Positions 8,758 through 10,045 of a DNA stretch of 10,045 nt are shown piece after piece. The DNA comes from Planctomycetota bacterium (GTDB lineage Bacteria > Planctomycetota > J058 > J103), in assembly GCA_003694875.1 (NCBI GenBank), contig RFJN01000099.1:1-10045 (forward strand), given 5' to 3'. Made by a program: the position numbers and the translations under genes. Positions within the stretch are counted from its first letter, which is position 1; every line of letters begins with the position of its first letter. Under the pieces are notes generated by a model. That model had not been told where the DNA came from and made no database searches. It worked only from the letters and a program-made list of their open reading frames with translations.

Positions 8758-9672
8758 CTAGTCCGCGGGCGCCAGCCGATCCCGGCGCTGGCGGCGCAAG
8801 GCTGCAACGCCGGCGGCGCCGAGCGCCAGCAAGGGCAACGTTCCCGGCTCTGGCACCGGCGGCATCCCTCCGGCACCAGGCGAACTCGAGGGAGCTGCGC
8901 CCACCTCGATGGGAGCTCCGCTCGTCTCGTACGTGAGTCCGAGAAAGGTCAGGTGCTGGGGATCGGGCATCGAGAAGCTCAGGAAGCCGAATACTTGTTG
9001 CGAAGCGAGTTGCAGACGAAGGCCGAGGAATTGAGGGGCCGTCTGGAACCGGAACAGGCCCTGCGTGGTTGCCGTCGTCCCGGGCGGAGGGGGGAGATCG
9101 GAATAGGTAGTCGTGGAAGCGACGGCGAGCTGGCGGACTTCCGCAGCCACCAGGACGTTGGTGCTGGAGCCGGTGAGAAACGTCAGGTTGGAACCCACCG
9201 TGGCGCCCGGCAAGAGCGGCAGTCCGAACGCCGCCGAGGCGAAACTGCCGAGCCCCACGTAGTTGCCGCCGGGCACACTCTGCCCGTTCGCGATGGCCGC
9301 CCCCTGCGAGCTGTACATTGCAACGAGAAAGCCCCGCCAGCCTTGGGGCGCGCCGCCTGGTGTCAGCGGGAGTACCGAGCTCGGGGCGCTGAAGAAGGCG
9401 TCCAGCAGCCGGGTGCCGTTCACGTACAGCGACGTGGCCAGGGGCAGGCCGAGTCCGGGATCGCCGATCGTCTGGTTGTAGTCGATGTGCACCACCGCAG
9501 CCTCGGCCGATCCCGAGGCGATGATGGCGCTTGCGGCCGCAGTGTAGGCCGCAATCCGGCGTCGCAGCGGCTGGCTGTCGCGAGCGGCGGCGTTTGCGTT
9601 GCTGGCACAGCACGTTGTGGGCGCGGGGTCCTTGCTGGACACGGGGGCGTTGTGGGGGTGATCTTCGCGCAT
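8758..9672 (-). CDS. PEP-CTERM sorting-domain exported protein, function unknown
   Basis: The product has 304 residues and is predicted to be exported and sorted by an exosortase-type system. An unusually long, partly polar N-region with RRR at 37-39 leads to a hydrophobic stretch (IAAYTAAASAII, 40-51) and an A-x-A site around 56-58, so mature protein would begin near 59. The middle (about 60-250) is rich in Gly, Ala, Leu, Ser and Thr, with no motif I recognise. The C-terminus is a classical PEP-CTERM tail: VPEP (273-276), a short hydrophobic helix (TLPLLALGAAGVAAL) and a basic end RRQRR. ATG 9672 is chosen because AGGAG (9683-9687) lies 10 nt upstream; a longer frame to 9942 reads as low-complexity Arg/Pro sequence. 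It is convergent with rpsG and unrelated to the ribosomal genes. Role unknown; a surface or matrix protein is a guess. Confidence 0.85.
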   Translation of the reverse strand: MREDHPHNAPVSSKDPAPTTCCASNANAAARDSQPLRRRIAAYTAAASAIIASGSAEAAVVHIDYNQTIGDPGLGLPLATSLYVNGTRLLDAFFSAPSSVLPLTPGGAPQGWRGFLVAMYSSQGAAIANGQSVPGGNYVGLGSFASAAFGLPLLPGATVGSNLTFLTGSSTNVLVAAEVRQLAVASTTTYSDLPPPPGTTATTQGLFRFQTAPQFLGLRLQLASQQVFGFLSFSMPDPQHLTFLGLTYETSGAPIEVGAAPSSSPGAGGMPPVPEPGTLPLLALGAAGVAALRRQRRDRLAPAD

Positions 9673-10045
9673 CGCGGTGGTGCTCCTGTCGTCGGTGCTC
9701 CTCAAGTACGGGCGTCTTCCCGCTGTGGCGGGGGCCACGTTCCCGCCGCTCAACCGTATCGCCCAGACGGTCGCGCGTCCACCGCGTCGACCGAGGCGCG
9801 TAGGTGCGGCGGGGGAGAGGGGCTCGCGGATCGTCGACGCCGCCCAGGGCCGGGGGCGGATACCCTGCCGGCACGGGGCGGCGCGTCGTACCGCACCGCA
9901 TGGCCGGGCGTGACAGACCTCCTGCGGATCGGGGCTGGACACCGGGGCGCTGCTCGGGTAGACTGCGCGCCTCGGTCGCGGGACTCGCGTGGGAGTTCCG
10001 CACGACTCGTCTCTTCGTGAACCCAGGCCCGCAAGGGCGACAGGA
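9673..10045. other. Non-coding stretch between the PEP-CTERM gene and the window end
   Basis: These 373 bases hold no gene I can support. On the minus side they contain the ribosome binding site of the PEP-CTERM gene (9683-9687) and a small GTGGC/GCCAC stem around GGGG at about 9724-9737; I could not pick a convincing minus-strand promoter. On the plus side there is a promoter candidate (9936-9964) and a possible ribosome binding site at the very end (10042-10045). The layout suggests a divergent region serving two outward-facing genes. Confidence 0.5.
9936..9964 (+). promoter_or_regulatory. Candidate sigma70-type promoter for a gene beyond the window
   Basis: TGGACA (9936-9941), a 17-nt spacer and TAGACT (9959-9964) give a plausible -35/-10 pair. 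The bases after the -10 (GCGCGCCTCG) closely match those after the rpsL -10 (GCGGGCTCG). The predicted transcript would run off the window with a leader of about 75 nt or more. The final AGGA (10042-10045) could be the start of a Shine-Dalgarno sequence for a gene beginning just outside. Confidence 0.5.

Noticed and set aside
9673..9942. Longer N-terminus for the PEP-CTERM protein
   Set aside because: The extra 90 residues are Arg/Pro-rich and would bury the signal peptide; ATG 9672 has a ribosome binding site.
8414..10003. Long minus-strand frame over rpsG, the PEP-CTERM gene and the right end
   Set aside because: It runs through the terminator and overlaps two better-supported genes in other frames, with Arg/Pro-rich translation.

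Overview
The window is a run of core information-processing genes from a high-GC bacterium (about two-thirds G+C by eye). The likely source is a planctomycete. This rests on my memory of family sequences, not on a search: the RpoB resistance-region variant with VV in place of the usual FM, the RpoB C-terminal end, the S12 sequence, an RpoB of 1259 residues (close to PVC-group sizes), and a PEP-CTERM surface protein next door. The phylum call is probable, not proven; bacterial identity is certain.

Layout. Positions 1-7418, plus strand: the end of secE, then nusG, rplK (L11), rplA (L1), rplJ (L10), rplL (L7/L12) and rpoB (beta subunit of RNA polymerase). This is the conserved rif/beta cluster. 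The rplK-rplA gap (145 nt), rplJ-rplL gap (96 nt) and rplL-rpoB gap (304 nt) all contain inverted repeats that could act as leaders or attenuators. Positions 7419-8597: a separate two-gene unit, rpsL (S12) and rpsG (S7), with its own strong sigma70-type promoter at 7449-7476, two back-to-back hairpins at the start of the transcript, more hairpins between the genes, and a long terminator at 8557-8597. Positions 8598-10045: accessory DNA with a minus-strand PEP-CTERM exported protein (8758-9672). After it come 373 bases with no gene, holding a plausible plus-strand promoter and ending in a possible ribosome binding site for a gene beyond the window.

The most striking point is what is missing. 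In most bacteria rpoB is followed at once by rpoC, then rpsL, rpsG, fusA and tuf. Here only 118 nt separate the rpoB stop from the rpsL start, with no rpoC, and a terminator and an unrelated convergent gene follow rpsG in place of fusA. A purine-rich, Shine-Dalgarno-like tract sits just after the rpoB stop with no gene to serve, which could be a relic of a lost rpoC start. Either rpoC and fusA have moved elsewhere in this lineage, or the assembly has lost sequence here. The complete promoter and leader in the junction favour a real arrangement, but reads across 7400-7550 and a search for rpoC elsewhere would decide.

The genes fit together as the transcription-translation core: NusG couples polymerase and ribosome, L11, L1, L10 and L7/L12 build the two ribosomal stalks, RpoB is the catalytic beta subunit, S12 and S7 are small-subunit decoding and head proteins, and SecE belongs to the protein export channel.
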